From the NCBI GenBank assembly GCA_044220635.1, contig JBGAQP010000008.1, forward strand, positions 73,288-137,287: 64,000 nucleotides of DNA. The letters run 5' to 3'. The notes beneath the pieces are model-generated. The model did no database searches. It saw only the letters and a list, made by a program, of their open reading frames with translations, and was not told where the DNA came from. The DNA comes from JBGAQP01 sp044220635. Its GTDB lineage: Bacteria > Pseudomonadota > Gammaproteobacteria > Burkholderiales > Usitatibacteraceae. Position numbers and translations under genes: made by a program. Below, in pieces: positions 24,114 through 33,160 of the stretch (position 1 is its first letter; each line of letters begins with the position of its first letter).

Positions 24114-24836
24114 CTAGGCGAGCCGCTTCCACTCGCCGCGAGACAGCCCCTCGATGGGGTGGAACTGGCTCTTGTAGCCCATCTTGCGGCTCTGGGCGAT
24201 CCAGTAGCCGAGGTACACGTAGGCGAGGCCCCGGCGGCGCGCCTCCGCGACCTGCCAGAGGATGTTCCAGGTCCCGAAGCTCGCGTGCGCGACGAGCGGA
24301 TCGAAGAAGGTGTAGACGGAGGACAGGCCGTCGGCGAGCTCGTCGACGATCGAGACCATGCGCAGCACGCCCTCCTCGCGGAACTCGACGAGGCGCGTGG
24401 CGACGTTCGACTGGAGGAGGAAGTGCGCGTATTGCTCGCGGCTGTCGTGGTCCATGCCGCCGCCGCGGTGGCGCTCGCTCTGGTAGAGGCGGTAGAGCGC
24501 GTAGTGCTCGGGATTGAACTTGAGCTCCCCGTAGCGCGGCTCGAGGCCCGCGTGGCGCCTGTCGGCGCGGCGCTGCGCGCGGTTGGGCTCGAACTCGGCG
24601 GCGACGACGCGCACCGGCACGCAGGCATGGCAGTGGTCGCAGTACGGGCGGTAGGTGAAGGCGCCGCTGCGCCGGAAGCCCGCCGAGACGAGCGCGCCGT
24701 AGGTCTCCGTGTCGATCAGGTAGCTCGGCGTGGCCACCTGCGAGCGCGCGAGCTTGCCGGGCAGGTAGCTGCACGGGTACGGAGCGGTCGCGTAGAACTG
24801 CAGGTTCGCGATCGGAAGGTCGTTGAGCTTCGCCAT
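24114..24836 (-). CDS. bpt: Aspartate/glutamate leucyltransferase (Bpt)
   Basis: A 240-residue aminoacyl-tRNA-protein transferase of the arginyltransferase (ATE) fold. In bacteria it adds leucine to N-terminal Asp/Glu, marking proteins for ClpS/ClpAP. The N-terminal Cys pattern YPCSYLPGKLARSQ and CDHCHACVPVRV, plus the motifs YHRYQSERH-like (RLYQSERHRGGGM) and GYWIAQSRKMGYKSQFHPIE, are diagnostic. Its ATG shares one base with the aat stop (TGATG). Confidence 0.96.
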   Translation of the reverse strand: MAKLNDLPIANLQFYATAPYPCSYLPGKLARSQVATPSYLIDTETYGALVSAGFRRSGAFTYRPYCDHCHACVPVRVVAAEFEPNRAQRRADRRHAGLEPRYGELKFNPEHYALYRLYQSERHRGGGMDHDSREQYAHFLLQSNVATRLVEFREEGVLRMVSIVDELADGLSSVYTFFDPLVAHASFGTWNILWQVAEARRRGLAYVYLGYWIAQSRKMGYKSQFHPIEGLSRGEWKRLA

Positions 24837-25525
24837 CAGCCCTCGGGAGGGACAAAGCGGGTTGCGGTTGGCGGGTATTGTATCGACTCCCGCAGCAGCT
24901 CGGCGAACTCCCGTCGCGGGATCTCCCGGGCGCCCAGGGAGGCGAGGTGGCCGGTCGCCTGCTGGCAGTCGATCACCCGCAGGCCGAGATCGCGGGCGCG
25001 ACCGACGAGCTTCACGAGCGCGACCTTCGAGGCGTCGGTCTCGCGGGCGAACATCGACTCGCCGAAGAACACGCGGCCGAGCAGCACGCCGTAGAGCCCG
25101 CCCACGAGGCGCCCGTCGCGCCAGGATTCCACGCAGTGCGCGAAGCCGAGCTCGTGCAGGCGCCCGTAGGCCGCCATCATCTCCGGCAGGATCCAGGTCC
25201 CGCGGTCCGGCCCCCGGGGCTCGGCGCACCCGGCCACGACTTCTCCGAAGGCGGTGTCGTAGCGCGTCTCGAAGAGGCCGCGGGCCACGCTCCTGCGCAG
25301 CGACCGGGAGACCTTCAGCTCGTCGGGGAAGAGCACCATGCGCGGATCCGGCGACCACCACAGGATCGGGTCGCCCTCGGAGTACCAGGGGAAGATCCCG
25401 TGGCCATAGGCTTCGAGGAGGCGCCCGGGCGAGAGGTCCGCCCCGGCGCACAGCAGCCCGTTGGGCGCGCGCAGGGCCTTCGAGACGGGGGGAAAGGGGG
25501 TGTCGTGGCCGAGCCAGGGGATCAC
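24836..25525 (-). CDS. aat: Leucyl/phenylalanyl-tRNA--protein transferase (Aat)
   Basis: A 229-residue enzyme adding Leu/Phe to N-terminal Lys/Arg of proteins in the N-degron pathway. Diagnostic motifs are GLLCAGADLSPGRLLEAYGHGIFPWY, here split as GLLCAGADLSP, LLEAYGHGIFPWY and WWSPDPRMVLFP, then TWILPEMMAAY and FFGESMFA. It is the first gene of an aat-bpt operon, joining both bacterial N-terminal tagging enzymes. It is divergent from the Kelch gene across about 105 bp. Confidence 0.97.
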   Translation of the reverse strand: MIPWLGHDTPFPPVSKALRAPNGLLCAGADLSPGRLLEAYGHGIFPWYSEGDPILWWSPDPRMVLFPDELKVSRSLRRSVARGLFETRYDTAFGEVVAGCAEPRGPDRGTWILPEMMAAYGRLHELGFAHCVESWRDGRLVGGLYGVLLGRVFFGESMFARETDASKVALVKLVGRARDLGLRVIDCQQATGHLASLGAREIPRREFAELLRESIQYPPTATRFVPPEG

Positions 25526-25630
25526 GGCGCCAATCTAACATTTCGTTACGCGGCCCCCGCGGGCGCGGACTAGACTGGCCGTCAGCGCACGGCACGGCCA
25601 TCGGCCGGGCCGGCGTCCCGGAGGATCGGC

Positions 25631-27457
25631 ATGGCTTGCGCAAGGTTCGGACTGTTCGCGTTCTGCGTCGCCCTCGCATGGAGCGCCCATCCGTGCAGCG
25701 TGCACGACGGCGTGCCCGCCGCCGAGCTGCGGCCCGAGCCGGCCTCGCCGAAGGCCCTCGCGCCCCTCTGGGTGGGCCCGGCGTTCTCGGGCTCGTGGTA
25801 CACGCCCGAGCGCTCGGGCGAGGGCTTCACGCTCCAGATCCTCGACAGCGGGCGTGCCCTCGCGCTGTGGTTCACCTTCCCGCCGGCCGGAAGCGCGGCC
25901 GCGCAGGCGTGGATCTACGCCGAGGGCGGCCGCATCGAGGGCGATCGCATCCGTTTCGAAGGCGCGTTCACCACGCGCGGCCCGCGCTTCGGCGCGGGCT
26001 ACGACCCGGCCGCGCTCCAGGTGATCGCCTGGGGCACGCTGGAATTCCGCTTCCTCGACTGCAATCGCGGCGAGCTGAGTTTCTCGGGACCCGCGGGCTG
26101 GGGATCGGGTACGCGCAGCATCGAGCGCCTCACTTCGCTTTCCGAGCTCGAGTGCGGCGGCAAGCGCCGGCTCACTGCCTCGGGGGCGCGCGCGCTGGCG
26201 GGCCTGCGCCAGAAGAGCGGCGCGTGGTTCGACCCGAGCCACAACGGCGAGGGCTGGAACCTCGAGGAGCTGCCCGACGGCCGCACGCAGGTCTACTGGT
26301 TCACCTACGACGAGCGCGGCGAGCAGGCCTGGACCATCGGCGTGGCGCCCGCGGGCGGCGAGGCAATCGAGGTCGCGGCGAACCTGCGACCCGTGGGCAC
26401 GCGCTTCGGCGCCGGCTTCGACCCGGCGGCGATCCGCATCGAGCCCTGGGGTCGCCTTTCGCTCGCCTTCTCGAGCTGCGACGCGGCCTCGGCCACTTAT
26501 GCCTCGAGCCAGCCGGCCTTCGGCTCCGGGACGCTGCGACCGGTGCGCCTCACGCGGCTCGCGGGCGCGGCCTGCGTCGACGGGAACCCCGCGGCGCCCG
26601 CCTCGGGCCAGTGGAGCGAAGGCGCGGCCATGCCCCGGCCCCAGTCCGAGCATGCGATCGCCACGGTGGGCACGCGCTCCTGCATCGTGGGCGGGCTCGG
26701 CGCGCCGCGCGACCTGAAATGCTACGACGTCGCGACGGGCGCCTGGACCGCGCACGCCGAAGCGCCGGTCGGACGCGACCACGGCCTCGCCTGGGCCCAT
26801 GGTGGCGACTTGTTCATGACCGGCGGATACGCGTCCGATCTCTCGGAGGGGCAGTCCGTGACGGGGTGGCGCTACCGGATGGCGCAGGATCGCTGGGAGC
26901 CGGTCCCGCAACTGCCCAACGTCGCGGCGAGCGGGACGGCGATGCTCGACGGTTTCGTCTACCTGGGCCACATCGACGGGAGCCTGCGCCAGGTCGATCC
27001 GGCCACGCTCGCCTCGCGGCGCATCCCGCAGGACAACGTCCCGGGGCGCGACCACTCGCAGCTCGTGGCCTTCCAGGGCGAGCTCTGGCTGATCGGCGGG
27101 CGCGACGCGATCGGCGCGCAGAACGCCCGCGTGTCGATCTACGATCCGGCGAGCGAGACCTGGCGCGCGGGGCCCGCGATGCGCTCCACCCGGGGCGGCT
27201 TCGCGGCCGCGGCGAACGCGAGCCACCTCATCGTGGCGGGGGGCGAATGGCTCGGCAATCCGCGCCGGGTCCTGAACAACGTGGAGGCCATCGCGGCGGG
27301 CGAGGATGCGTGGACGATCCTGCCGCCCCTGCCGTATTCCATGCACGGATTCACCGCGGCGATCCACGGCAACGCGCTCTATGCGCTGGGCGGCTCCCGC
27401 CAGCCCGGCATCGCCCGCAACGAAGGCCAGGTGCAGGTCTACCGCTGGGGGCCCTGA
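25631..27457 (+). CDS. Exported Kelch-repeat protein with duplicated N-terminal domain
   Basis: A 608-residue secreted protein. A signal peptide (about 1-20) is followed by two copies of a domain of about 120 residues (54-175 and 197-315). Each starts G[SA]W[YF]xPxxxGEG, has WFTxxxxG and RFGAG[YF]DPAA in the middle, and ends with GSGT and one Cys. A Kelch beta-propeller (about 325-608) follows, with repeats such as CIVGGLGAPRDLKCYDVATG, LFMTGG, WLIGGRDA and LYALGGSRQ. GGAGG precedes the ATG. Function is unknown; a binding or surface role is inferred. The gene is a lone unit between aat and a convergent Rieske-like gene. Confidence 0.8.
   Translation: MACARFGLFAFCVALAWSAHPCSVHDGVPAAELRPEPASPKALAPLWVGPAFSGSWYTPERSGEGFTLQILDSGRALALWFTFPPAGSAAAQAWIYAEGGRIEGDRIRFEGAFTTRGPRFGAGYDPAALQVIAWGTLEFRFLDCNRGELSFSGPAGWGSGTRSIERLTSLSELECGGKRRLTASGARALAGLRQKSGAWFDPSHNGEGWNLEELPDGRTQVYWFTYDERGEQAWTIGVAPAGGEAIEVAANLRPVGTRFGAGFDPAAIRIEPWGRLSLAFSSCDAASATYASSQPAFGSGTLRPVRLTRLAGAACVDGNPAAPASGQWSEGAAMPRPQSEHAIATVGTRSCIVGGLGAPRDLKCYDVATGAWTAHAEAPVGRDHGLAWAHGGDLFMTGGYASDLSEGQSVTGWRYRMAQDRWEPVPQLPNVAASGTAMLDGFVYLGHIDGSLRQVDPATLASRRIPQDNVPGRDHSQLVAFQGELWLIGGRDAIGAQNARVSIYDPASETWRAGPAMRSTRGGFAAAANASHLIVAGGEWLGNPRRVLNNVEAIAAGEDAWTILPPLPYSMHGFTAAIHGNALYALGGSRQPGIARNEGQVQVYRWGP
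25790..26575 (+). repeat. Intragenic duplication: two copies of a ~120-residue exported domain
   Basis: Nucleotides 25790-26155 and 26219-26575 encode homologous domains sharing GEG-x-x-L, WFTxxxxG, the RFGAG[YF]DPAA core, WGxLxxxF, one Cys and a GSGT-RLT end. Each ends with a conserved Cys pair partner, suggesting disulfides. The spacing and lack of identity at DNA level indicate an old duplication. Confidence 0.7.
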
Positions 27458-27495
27458 GAAGGCGGGCGCGACCGGCGCTCAGCCCCCGATCCGGC

Positions 27496-28197
27496 TCAGC
27501 ACTGCGCCCATTGGGCGCTGTAGCGGGCGAGCTCGCGCACGATCGCGCGGCCCGACACCGACGACTTCGCGCGGTCCCCCATCTCGAGGCGCAGGCGGAA
27601 CTCGAACTTGCGGAAGAATTCCGCGAACATCTCGCCCCCGAAGGTGCCCACCGCGTGGACCTCGTCGCGCTTCGCGTCGTGCTCGAGCAGGATCGTGGCG
27701 AGCGGCTGGGGGGCAGGCCCCGAGACCACGCGCGCGCCCGCCGAGGGGTCGTAGACACTGCGGTCCGAGCAGCAGGTGATCACCTTGCCCTTGCCGGCCA
27801 CGGGACTCGGTCCGTCGCGGTAGCCGATGAAGCTCACCTGGCGCGTCGGGTAGGTCATCTTGTGGGCGCAGATCGCGGAGTAGGCGACGATCGTGCGGTC
27901 GGCCCCGATGCCGCCCTGCCAGCGATAGGCCTCGCCCGCCTCGGTCCTCAGGTCGATGCCGGCCGCGGTGGGCCGGTCGAGGTGCAGGAGGAAGCAGGGG
28001 GTGGAGGCGAAGGGGTACTCGAAGACGTAGTTGACGCCGGTCTTCAGCGCCGCGGGGCGGACGGGCCCGCCGGATTCGTCGACGAGGAGCGCGCGATCGT
28101 ACATCCGCGCGGTGAGGCCGGCGGCGTGGCCGGCCTCGGGCAGGGTCGCGCCGGTGGCGGCGGCGGCGCAGAGCTTCACGAAATCGCGGCGTTCCAT
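27496..28197 (-). CDS. Tat-exported Rieske-like protein with an incomplete ligand set
   Basis: A 233-residue protein with a twin-arginine leader (MERRDFVKLCAAA). A Rieske-like first box CAHK (Cys110, His112) is followed about 30 residues later by TCCSDRSVYD (Cys142-Cys143). A functional Rieske [2Fe-2S] site needs C-x-H and C-x2-H, but here the second His position is Asp145 or Arg146 depending on alignment. The tail SGPAPQPLATILLEHD is Rieske-like. The gene is a single unit between the Kelch protein (convergent) and the RND operon. It may be an electron carrier with altered cluster chemistry or a cluster-free protein. Confidence 0.65.
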   Translation of the reverse strand: MERRDFVKLCAAAATGATLPEAGHAAGLTARMYDRALLVDESGGPVRPAALKTGVNYVFEYPFASTPCFLLHLDRPTAAGIDLRTEAGEAYRWQGGIGADRTIVAYSAICAHKMTYPTRQVSFIGYRDGPSPVAGKGKVITCCSDRSVYDPSAGARVVSGPAPQPLATILLEHDAKRDEVHAVGTFGGEMFAEFFRKFEFRLRLEMGDRAKSSVSGRAIVRELARYSAQWAQC

Positions 28198-28243
28198 GCC
28201 GCAAACGATAGCAGAGCGGCCGCGGAAAATGGGCGTGGGCGCC

Positions 28244-31200
28244 TCAGCCGCCGTTCGCGGCCGGCTTCACGCGGAACCATGCCGCGTAGAGCGCCGGCAG
28301 GAAGAGCAGCGTGATCAGCGTGGCCACGGTGAGCCCGCCCATGATCGCCACGGCCATGGGGCCGTAGAAGGCGCTGCGCGCGAGCGGGATCATCGCGAGC
28401 ACGGCGGCGGCGGCCGTGAGCATGATCGGGCGGAAGCGGCGCACCGTCGCCTCGACGATGGCCTCCCAGGGCTCGGACCCCGCGCGGATGTCGTGCTCGA
28501 TCTGGTCGACGAGGATGACCGAGTTCCTCATGATCATCCCGGCGAGCGCGATGGTGCCGAGCATCGCCACGAAGCCGAAGGGCACGTTGAAGACGAGCAG
28601 CGCCGCGGCCACGCCGATGAGCCCCAGGGGCGCGGTGAGCACCACCATGGCGAGACGCGAGAAGCTCTGCAGCTGGACCATCAACGCCGTGAGCATCACG
28701 ATCACCATCACCGGGGCCACGGCGGCGATCGAGCGCTGGCCCTTGGCCGAGTCCTCGATCGCCCCGCCCGTCTCGATCCGGTAGCCGTCGGGCAGCCGCG
28801 CGCGGATCGGCGCGAGCCCGGCCTCGACCTGCTGGCTCACCACCGGGGCCTGGATGCCGTCCTTGAGGTCGGCGCGCACGGTGATCGCGCTTCGCCGGTC
28901 GCGGCGCCAGTAGACGCCCTGCTCGAAACCGTACTCGATGCGCGCGATCTGGGCGAGCGGGACCGTGCGCCCGGAGCCCACGGGCACCGCGAGGTCCTTG
29001 AGCAGGCTCAGGTGGGCGCGTTCCGCGCCCGCCCCGCGCACCACCACGTCCACCTGCTTGTCCATCTCGCGGTAGGTGGTGGCGACCTGCCCCGAGAGGA
29101 CCGTGTTCACGTAATTCGCGAGCTCCTGCGTCGAGATCCCGAGCACGCGCGCGCGGTCCTGGTCGATCGCGAGCCGGATCACCTTCGAGGGCTCGTCCCA
29201 GTCGAAGTTGACCTCGTGGGTCCAGCGGTTGGCGCGCATCACCGCGGCCACCTCCTCGGCGAGGGCGCGCAGCCGCTGCTTGTCCTCGCCGATCACTCGG
29301 AACTGCACCGGGAAGCCCACGGGCGGGCCGTTCTCGAGGCGGTTCACGCGCCCGCGCAGCTCCGGGAAGTCCGCGTCGAAGAGCGCCAGCAGGCGCGCGC
29401 GCACCCGCTCGCGCGCCTCGTTGTCCCTCGTGTTGACGATGAACTGGCCGAAGTTCGCGTTCACGAGCTGCTGGTCGAAGGGCAGGTAGAAGCGCGGCGA
29501 GCCGCTGCCCACGTAGCTCACGAAGTTGTCGATGTCCTCGCGAAGCCGCGGCTCGCCCATGAGGATCGCCTCGAGGCGCTTCACCTGCGCCTCGGTCGCG
29601 TGGAGCGACGCGCCCTCGGGCAGGCGCAGGTCGACGATCAGCTCCGGGCGGCTCGCGGCGGGGAAGAACTGCTGCTGCACGAACCGGAAGGCGAAGAGGG
29701 AAGCGAGGAACGCGCCCGCGGTCGCGGCGATCACGACCCAGCGGTGGGCGACGCACCATTGCACCAGACGGCGGAAGCGCCGGTAGAAGGGCTTGCGGTA
29801 GACCGCGCCCTCGTCGACGTGCTCGCCGGGCCGGTGGAACTCCGGCAGCAGCCGGTAGCCGAGGTAGGGGACGAAGACCACCGAGACCACCCAGGACACC
29901 AGCAGCGCGATCGTGACCACCGCGAAGATCGAGAAGGTGTACTCGCCCGTGGAGGAGCGCGCGAGGCCGATGGGCAGGAACCCCGCGGCAGTGACGATCG
30001 TGCCGGTGAGCATGGGCATCGCGGTCGAGGTGTAGGCGAAGGCGGCCGCCTTCACCCGCTCGAATCCCTGCTCCATCTTCACGACCATCATCTCGACGGA
30101 GATGATGGCGTCGTCCACGAGCAACCCCAGGGCGACGATGAGCGCCCCCAGCGAGATCTTGTGCAGGTCGATGCCCGCCTGGAACATGAAGAGGAAGGTG
30201 ACCGCGAGGGTGAGCGGGATCGAGAGCGCGACGATGAGCCCGGTGCGCAGGCCCAGGGACAGGAAGCTCACGAGGAGCACGATCGAGACCGCCTCGGCGA
30301 GCACGCGCGTGAACTCGCGCACGGAGCGCTTCACCGTGGCGGGCTGGTCGTTCACGCGGTCGAGCTCGAGGCCCACGGGGAGCTCGCGCTCGAGCTGCGC
30401 GATCTGCCCGTCGAGCGCGTGGCCCAGCGCGATGATGTCGCCGCGCGGCACCATCGAGACCGCGATCCCGAGCGCGGGCCGGCCCATGAAGCGCATCCGC
30501 GGCTGCGGGGGGTCGACGAAGCCGCGGTTGACGGTGGCGACGTCGCCCAGCCGGAAGAGCCGCCCGTTGGCGCGGATCGGGATCTCCCGCACGCTTTCCA
30601 CGGAGTCGAGGGCGCCGGTGGCCCGGATGTAGATCCGGTCGGACCCGGTCTCGAAGCGCCCGGTGGCGGCGACCGCGTTTTGCTGCGCGAGCGCGGCGAA
30701 CACCACCGCGGGCTCGACGCCGAAGGTGGCGAGCTTCGCGTTGGCGAGCTCGACGTGGATGCGCTCGTCCTGCTCGCCGACGAGCTCCACCTTGGCGACG
30801 TCCCTCACGCGCAGCAGCCGGTCGCGGATGCGATCGGCCGCCTCCTTGAGCTGGGCGTAGGAGAAGCCCTCGCCCGTGAGCGCGTAGATGTTGCCGAAGG
30901 TGTCGCCGAACTCGTCGTTGAAGAACGGGCCCTGCACGCCCTGGGGCAGCGTGTGGCGGATGTCGCCCGCCTTCTTCCGGACCTGGTACCAGGTGTCGCG
31001 GATCTCGTCGGGGCGCGAGGAGTCCTTCACGAAGACGAACACCACGGACTCGCCCGGCTTCGAGTAGCTGCGCAGGAAGTCGAGGCGGGGCGTTTCCTGC
31101 AGCTTCTTCTCGAGGCGGTCGGTGAGCTGGCGCTCGACCTCCTCGGCGGAAGCGCCGGGCCAGAGGGTGCGCACGATCATGACCTTGAACGAGAAGTCGG

Positions 31201-31324
31201 GGTCCTCGGCCTGCCCGAGGCGCAGGTACGAGGCCACGCCGATCGCCGCGAGCGCGACCATGAAATAGAGCACCAGCGCCTGGTGCGAAAGCGCCCACTC
31301 GGAGAGATTGAAGCGGCGGATCAC
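28244..31324 (-). CDS. RND-family efflux permease
   Basis: A 1026-residue inner-membrane proton-driven drug/solvent exporter of the hydrophobe/amphiphile efflux class. Twelve membrane helices in the usual 1+5+1+5 pattern can be traced, with large periplasmic loops between. The proton-relay pair is present in TM4 (ALGLLVDDAIISVE). The C-terminal half ends with NSVILVDQIEHDI and LPALYAAWF. It is the third gene of a TetR-adaptor-permease operon, 10 bp after the adaptor. No outer-membrane factor gene is adjacent, so a TolC-like partner must be elsewhere. Confidence 0.94.
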   Translation of the reverse strand: MIRRFNLSEWALSHQALVLYFMVALAAIGVASYLRLGQAEDPDFSFKVMIVRTLWPGASAEEVERQLTDRLEKKLQETPRLDFLRSYSKPGESVVFVFVKDSSRPDEIRDTWYQVRKKAGDIRHTLPQGVQGPFFNDEFGDTFGNIYALTGEGFSYAQLKEAADRIRDRLLRVRDVAKVELVGEQDERIHVELANAKLATFGVEPAVVFAALAQQNAVAATGRFETGSDRIYIRATGALDSVESVREIPIRANGRLFRLGDVATVNRGFVDPPQPRMRFMGRPALGIAVSMVPRGDIIALGHALDGQIAQLERELPVGLELDRVNDQPATVKRSVREFTRVLAEAVSIVLLVSFLSLGLRTGLIVALSIPLTLAVTFLFMFQAGIDLHKISLGALIVALGLLVDDAIISVEMMVVKMEQGFERVKAAAFAYTSTAMPMLTGTIVTAAGFLPIGLARSSTGEYTFSIFAVVTIALLVSWVVSVVFVPYLGYRLLPEFHRPGEHVDEGAVYRKPFYRRFRRLVQWCVAHRWVVIAATAGAFLASLFAFRFVQQQFFPAASRPELIVDLRLPEGASLHATEAQVKRLEAILMGEPRLREDIDNFVSYVGSGSPRFYLPFDQQLVNANFGQFIVNTRDNEARERVRARLLALFDADFPELRGRVNRLENGPPVGFPVQFRVIGEDKQRLRALAEEVAAVMRANRWTHEVNFDWDEPSKVIRLAIDQDRARVLGISTQELANYVNTVLSGQVATTYREMDKQVDVVVRGAGAERAHLSLLKDLAVPVGSGRTVPLAQIARIEYGFEQGVYWRRDRRSAITVRADLKDGIQAPVVSQQVEAGLAPIRARLPDGYRIETGGAIEDSAKGQRSIAAVAPVMVIVMLTALMVQLQSFSRLAMVVLTAPLGLIGVAAALLVFNVPFGFVAMLGTIALAGMIMRNSVILVDQIEHDIRAGSEPWEAIVEATVRRFRPIMLTAAAAVLAMIPLARSAFYGPMAVAIMGGLTVATLITLLFLPALYAAWFRVKPAANGG

Positions 31325-31334
31325 GCAGGAGGGC

Positions 31335-32444
31335 TCAGCGCGCGGCCGCGCCTTCGGCGGCGGAGGCGGGCGCGGCGGGTTCGGCGAGTCGCACGACCTG
31401 GCCGGCGCGCAGCTTGTGCACTCCCGCCGTGACGACGAATTCGCCCGCCGCGAGGCCCTCGGTGACGGTCACGCCGTCCTCGCGGAACTGGCCGACCTTC
31501 ACCGGCCTCGGGCTCACCTTGCCGGTCTTCGGGTCGACGACCCAGACCGAGGGCCCGCTTTCGGTGCGCGCGAGCGCCCCCAGGGGCAGGAGCACGAGCC
31601 CGGCGTCGACGGCGGGCGCGAAGGACACGCTCGCGGTCATCCCGAGCTGCGTACCCGGGGGCGGGTCGGCGGCGGCCACGCGCACCGCGTAGGTCCGCGT
31701 CACGGGGTCCGCGCCGCCCGCGATCTCGCGCACGCGGCCGGCGAAAACCCTGCCGGGATCCGACCAGAGGGAAATGCCCATCGCCTGCCCGGGCCTGAAC
31801 CGCCCCACCTGGCTTTCGGGAACGTTCACCACCACCTCGAGGGCGCCCGCGCGGGCGAGGCGCAGGACCGGCTGGCCCGCGGCGAGGACCTGGCCGGGCT
31901 CCGCGGCGACCGACACCACCACGCCGTCGGCGTCGGCCACGAGCGTCGTGTAGGCCGCCTGGTTTGCCGAGAGGGCGGATTGCGAACGCGCCTGCTCGAG
32001 GCGCGCGCTCGCGGCGTTGAAGGCGTTCAGGCGCGCGTCGTAGGCCGAGCGGCTGATGAACTTCTTCGCGAGGAGGTCCGCGTGCCGGTCGAGCTCGGCG
32101 CGGGCGAGCGCGAGCTCGCTCTCGGCCGAGGCGAGCTGGGCGCGGGCGCTCTCGGCGGCGAGCTTCGCATCCACGGGATCGAGCCGCGCGAGCACCTGGC
32201 CGCGGACGACGCGGGCGCCGGCATCGACCTGGCGCGAGACGAGCTTGCCGCCGATGCGAAAGCCGAGGTCCGCCTCGTGACGCGCGCGGACCTCGCCCGA
32301 GTAGACCTCGCGCGTCGCCGCCGCGCCGGGAACCACCTTCTGCGCGAGCACGGGCCGCAAGGGCTCCTCGACGGGCCTCGCGTCGCCGCAGGCGGCCAGC
32401 GCGCTCGCCGCGACCGCGAGCACCGCGGTGGCGAGCGGCCTCAT
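31335..32444 (-). CDS. RND efflux periplasmic adaptor lipoprotein
   Basis: A 369-residue membrane-fusion protein joining the RND pump to an outer-membrane channel. It has a lipoprotein signal (ASALAAC, Cys19), a lipoyl/barrel-sandwich hybrid fold split by an alpha-hairpin with strong coiled-coil (Ala/Glu/Arg-rich stretch about residues 95-150), and a beta-barrel end. The ATG overlaps the regulator's stop by 4 bp, which ties its translation to the repressor gene. Confidence 0.93.
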   Translation of the reverse strand: MRPLATAVLAVAASALAACGDARPVEEPLRPVLAQKVVPGAAATREVYSGEVRARHEADLGFRIGGKLVSRQVDAGARVVRGQVLARLDPVDAKLAAESARAQLASAESELALARAELDRHADLLAKKFISRSAYDARLNAFNAASARLEQARSQSALSANQAAYTTLVADADGVVVSVAAEPGQVLAAGQPVLRLARAGALEVVVNVPESQVGRFRPGQAMGISLWSDPGRVFAGRVREIAGGADPVTRTYAVRVAAADPPPGTQLGMTASVSFAPAVDAGLVLLPLGALARTESGPSVWVVDPKTGKVSPRPVKVGQFREDGVTVTEGLAAGEFVVTAGVHKLRAGQVVRLAEPAAPASAAEGAAAR

Positions 32445-33133
32445 CGCCGGCCGCCTTTGGGCGAGCGCAGCGCGGGCTTCGCGCTCGCCGGCGCGATCGT
32501 GCCGGACCAGAGGGCGCGCAGCGCCCGGTCGATCTCGAGGTCGTAGTCGCGCATCAGCATCGCGAGCTCGGAGCGCTCGAACGCACGCCCGAAGCGCTCG
32601 ACGGGATGGATGATCTGCCAGAGCCCCACGATCACCGCGAGGCTGTGCTGCAGCAGGCGCGCGCCGCTGCCCGGCGGGAGGGTGGGGAAGCGCTTCTCGA
32701 GCGCGGCGCCGGCGGCGGCGAGCCGCGAGCCCACGCGCACCTTGAAGGCGATCGCGGCCTCGACGGGCAGGTCGCGCTCCATGATCCCGAAGCAGCGGCT
32801 CGTGAGCGCGAGGCAGCCGGGCCGCTGGATGAAGTGGCGCCGCGCGACGGCGAGGATCTCGTCGAACCCCGCGGGGCCGGGCCCGGCGACCCGCGCGACG
32901 AAGCGGTCGAAGAACGCCTGCGTGTGGCGCTCGTGGAGCGCGAGGAGCATCTCCTCCTTGCTCGGGAAGTAGAGGTAGACCGTGCCCTTGGCGAGTCCCG
33001 CGGCCGCGGCGACCTCGGCCACGCTCGCCATGCGCTCCGGGTGCTCGAGGAAGAGCGACTCGGCGGCGTCGAGGATCGCGTGGCGGCGCTCCTCCTTGTC
33101 CGCCACGGCGACGGCGCGTTGCTTGACGACCAT
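32441..33133 (-). CDS. TetR/AcrR-family repressor of the RND operon
   Basis: A 230-residue regulator with an N-terminal helix-turn-helix at about residues 17-63 (AILDAAESLFLEHP, VAEVAAAAGLAKGTVYLYF). The C-terminal ligand domain has no recognisable signature. It is the first gene of the efflux operon and its stop overlaps the adaptor start. Two palindromes that fit TetR operators sit in its promoter and leader, so autoregulation is likely. The ligand is unknown. Confidence 0.92.
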   Translation of the reverse strand: MVVKQRAVAVADKEERRHAILDAAESLFLEHPERMASVAEVAAAAGLAKGTVYLYFPSKEEMLLALHERHTQAFFDRFVARVAGPGPAGFDEILAVARRHFIQRPGCLALTSRCFGIMERDLPVEAAIAFKVRVGSRLAAAGAALEKRFPTLPPGSGARLLQHSLAVIVGLWQIIHPVERFGRAFERSELAMLMRDYDLEIDRALRALWSGTIAPASAKPALRSPKGGRR

Positions 33134-33136
33134 AAA

Positions 33137-33149
33137 TGACCCCCAGTCA
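33137..33149 (-). promoter_or_regulatory. Palindrome overlapping the RBS of the TetR gene (second operator)
   Basis: TGACCCCCAGTCA is a TGAC-N5-GTCA inverted repeat related to the operator in the promoter spacer. Its G-run (minus strand GGGGG) lies 7 bp before the ATG and probably acts as the ribosome binding site, so repressor binding here could also block translation start. Confidence 0.5.
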
Positions 33150-33160
33150 GCTGGCCCGCA

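Noticed and set aside
24823..28314. 1163-codon frame on the plus strand spanning aat to the Rieske gene
   Set aside because: It crosses several real genes on both strands and has Arg-rich low-complexity content.
28031..31432. 1133-codon open frame antisense to the RND permease
   Set aside because: It is antisense to a clear RND pump and has low-complexity His/Arg/Asp composition; no start signal or domain.
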